Made by a program: the position numbers and the translations under genes. From NCBI RefSeq assembly GCF_003933245.1, contig NZ_QUSX01000001.1, positions 1,426,001-1,490,000 on the forward strand: 64,000 bases of DNA, read 5' to 3'. The stretch is from Maribacter algicola. GTDB lineage: Bacteria > Bacteroidota > Bacteroidia > Flavobacteriales > Flavobacteriaceae. Positions 63,545-64,000 of the stretch are shown piece by piece (the stretch's first letter is position 1; each line of letters starts with the position of its first letter). A model generated the notes under the pieces. That model saw only the letters and a list, made by a program, of their open reading frames with translations. It did not search any database and was not told the DNA's origin.

Positions 63545-63552
63545 TATTTTTG
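63545..63552 (+). promoter_or_regulatory. acpP -7 promoter element
   Basis: TATTTTTG, matching TAnnTTTG, 33 bases before the acpP ATG. The matching -33 is not clear. Confidence 0.55.
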
Positions 63553-63585
63553 CCTTCAATTTAAATTTTTAAAACCAATATTATT

Positions 63586-63819
63586 ATGTCAGACATTGCA
63601 TCAAGAGTTAAAGCTATCATTGTTGATAAATTAGGAGTTGACGAAAACGAAGTGGTATCAGAGGCTAGCTTTACCAACGATTTAGGGGCAGATTCATTGG
63701 ATACCGTTGAGTTGATTATGGAGTTCGAAAAAGAATTCGATATTCAAATCCCTGATGACCAAGCTGAGAATATCGCAACAGTTGGCCAAGCCATAAGCTA
63801 TATAGAAGAAGCAAAGTAA
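63586..63819 (+). CDS. acpP: acyl carrier protein
   Basis: A 77-residue acidic protein carrying growing acyl chains in fatty acid synthesis. The phosphopantetheine attachment site is Ser37 in [15 protein letters not shown]. Sequence and length are standard. It is followed by fabF, the usual partner, with a hairpin in between. Confidence 0.97.
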   Translation: MSDIASRVKAIIVDKLGVDENEVVSEASFTNDLGADSLDTVELIMEFEKEFDIQIPDDQAENIATVGQAISYIEEAK

Positions 63820-63845
63820 TTTGATGATTTCTTAAACAGAATTTA

Positions 63846-63888
63846 AATTATCCATGTGGTAAACGCTCCGCATGGATAATTTTTTTTA
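63846..63888 (+). terminator. hairpin between acpP and fabF
   Basis: Perfect 11-bp stem AATTATCCATG (63846-63856) / CATGGATAATT (63871-63881) with a following T-run. It lies inside a probable acpP-fabF operon, so it would be a partial terminator that sets more ACP than FabF. Confidence 0.75.
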
Positions 63889-63926
63889 ATTTACCTTCGG
63901 TTTATTCTAAACTAAAAATAAGTTCA

Positions 63927-64000
63927 ATGCAATTAAAGCGAGTTGTAGTTACCGGATTGGGTGCACTTACCCCAATAGGTAACAATATTGAGGAGTATTG
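63927..64000 (+). CDS. fabF: 3-oxoacyl-ACP synthase II (FabF), 3' truncated by window edge
   Basis: Only the first 24 codons are in the window, reading MQLKRVVVTGLGALTPIGNN, which is the standard start of a ketoacyl-ACP synthase II. The position after acpP fits. The rest of the gene, including the catalytic Cys-His-His, is outside. Confidence 0.9.
   Translation, partial: MQLKRVVVTGLGALTPIGNNIEEY

Overview
The window looks like chromosomal DNA of a marine-type member of the Flavobacteriaceae (Bacteroidetes). The evidence is SusC/SusD and TonB-linked receptors with CarboxypepD-like plug extensions, an OmpA protein with thrombospondin type 3 repeats, almost no Shine-Dalgarno sequences, promoters of the TTTG / TAnnTTTG type (for example upstream of ompA at 53418-53449), an encoded tRNA CCA end, and the order purN / acpP / fabF. 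Most of the window is ordinary, densely packed core genome.

Layout. 1-5.2 kb: the end of an FAD-dependent oxidoreductase, a lipoprotein, a GreA-like small protein, and a sugar-acid module (IlvD/Edd-type dehydratase plus GntP permease). 5.2-16.1 kb: mostly minus-strand housekeeping genes (arfB, an ABC ATPase, prolyl oligopeptidase, asd, mscL, alr, tdk), then rsmI, a DUF819 membrane protein and redox genes. 16.2-25.9 kb: an OsmC protein, an orphan four-helix-bundle (S23/Avd-like) gene between AT-rich arrays, recJ, an MFS exporter, lpxH, queD, a 2OG-Fe(II) oxygenase, an enoyl-CoA hydratase, a MATE pump, a GNAT acetyltransferase and a universal stress protein.

25.9-34.1 kb: a compact genomic island of about 8.1 kb integrated in the 3' end of tRNA-Ala(GGC). 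It is bounded by a 43-nt direct repeat with 2 mismatches. It carries a cation cassette (Cys-rich secreted protein, TonB receptor, Fur-family regulator, P1B-type ATPase), a 1.35-kb palindrome-rich non-coding segment, and a tyrosine recombinase gene killed by one frameshift and one in-frame amber codon.

34.2-49.2 kb: a polysaccharide utilisation locus directed at L-arabinose-containing glycans (GH127-type beta-L-arabinofuranosidase with an N-terminal LamG domain, a large secreted DUF5695-like protein, an AraC regulator, SusC/SusD, a sugar-porter MFS and an SDR). A decayed thiolase remnant lies inside it. 49.2-57.8 kb: two AddAB-like helicase/nuclease genes separated by ompA and kbl. 57.8-64 kb: superoxide dismutase, a purine cluster (purN, rnhA, PfkB kinase, purF), then acpP and the start of fabF.

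The most unusual item is between sod and purF. Three near-identical ~70-nt units (58597-59060) each look like a complete minus-strand small RNA gene, with a TAnnTTTG-like -7 element, a conserved body and an intrinsic terminator. In two copies the terminator stem pairs fully only on the minus strand, through a G-U pair. Other items of interest are integrase-arm-like sites at both island ends, clustered inverted repeats inside the island, two tiny membrane-peptide ORFs too short for usual gene finders, and a hairpin directly before purF.
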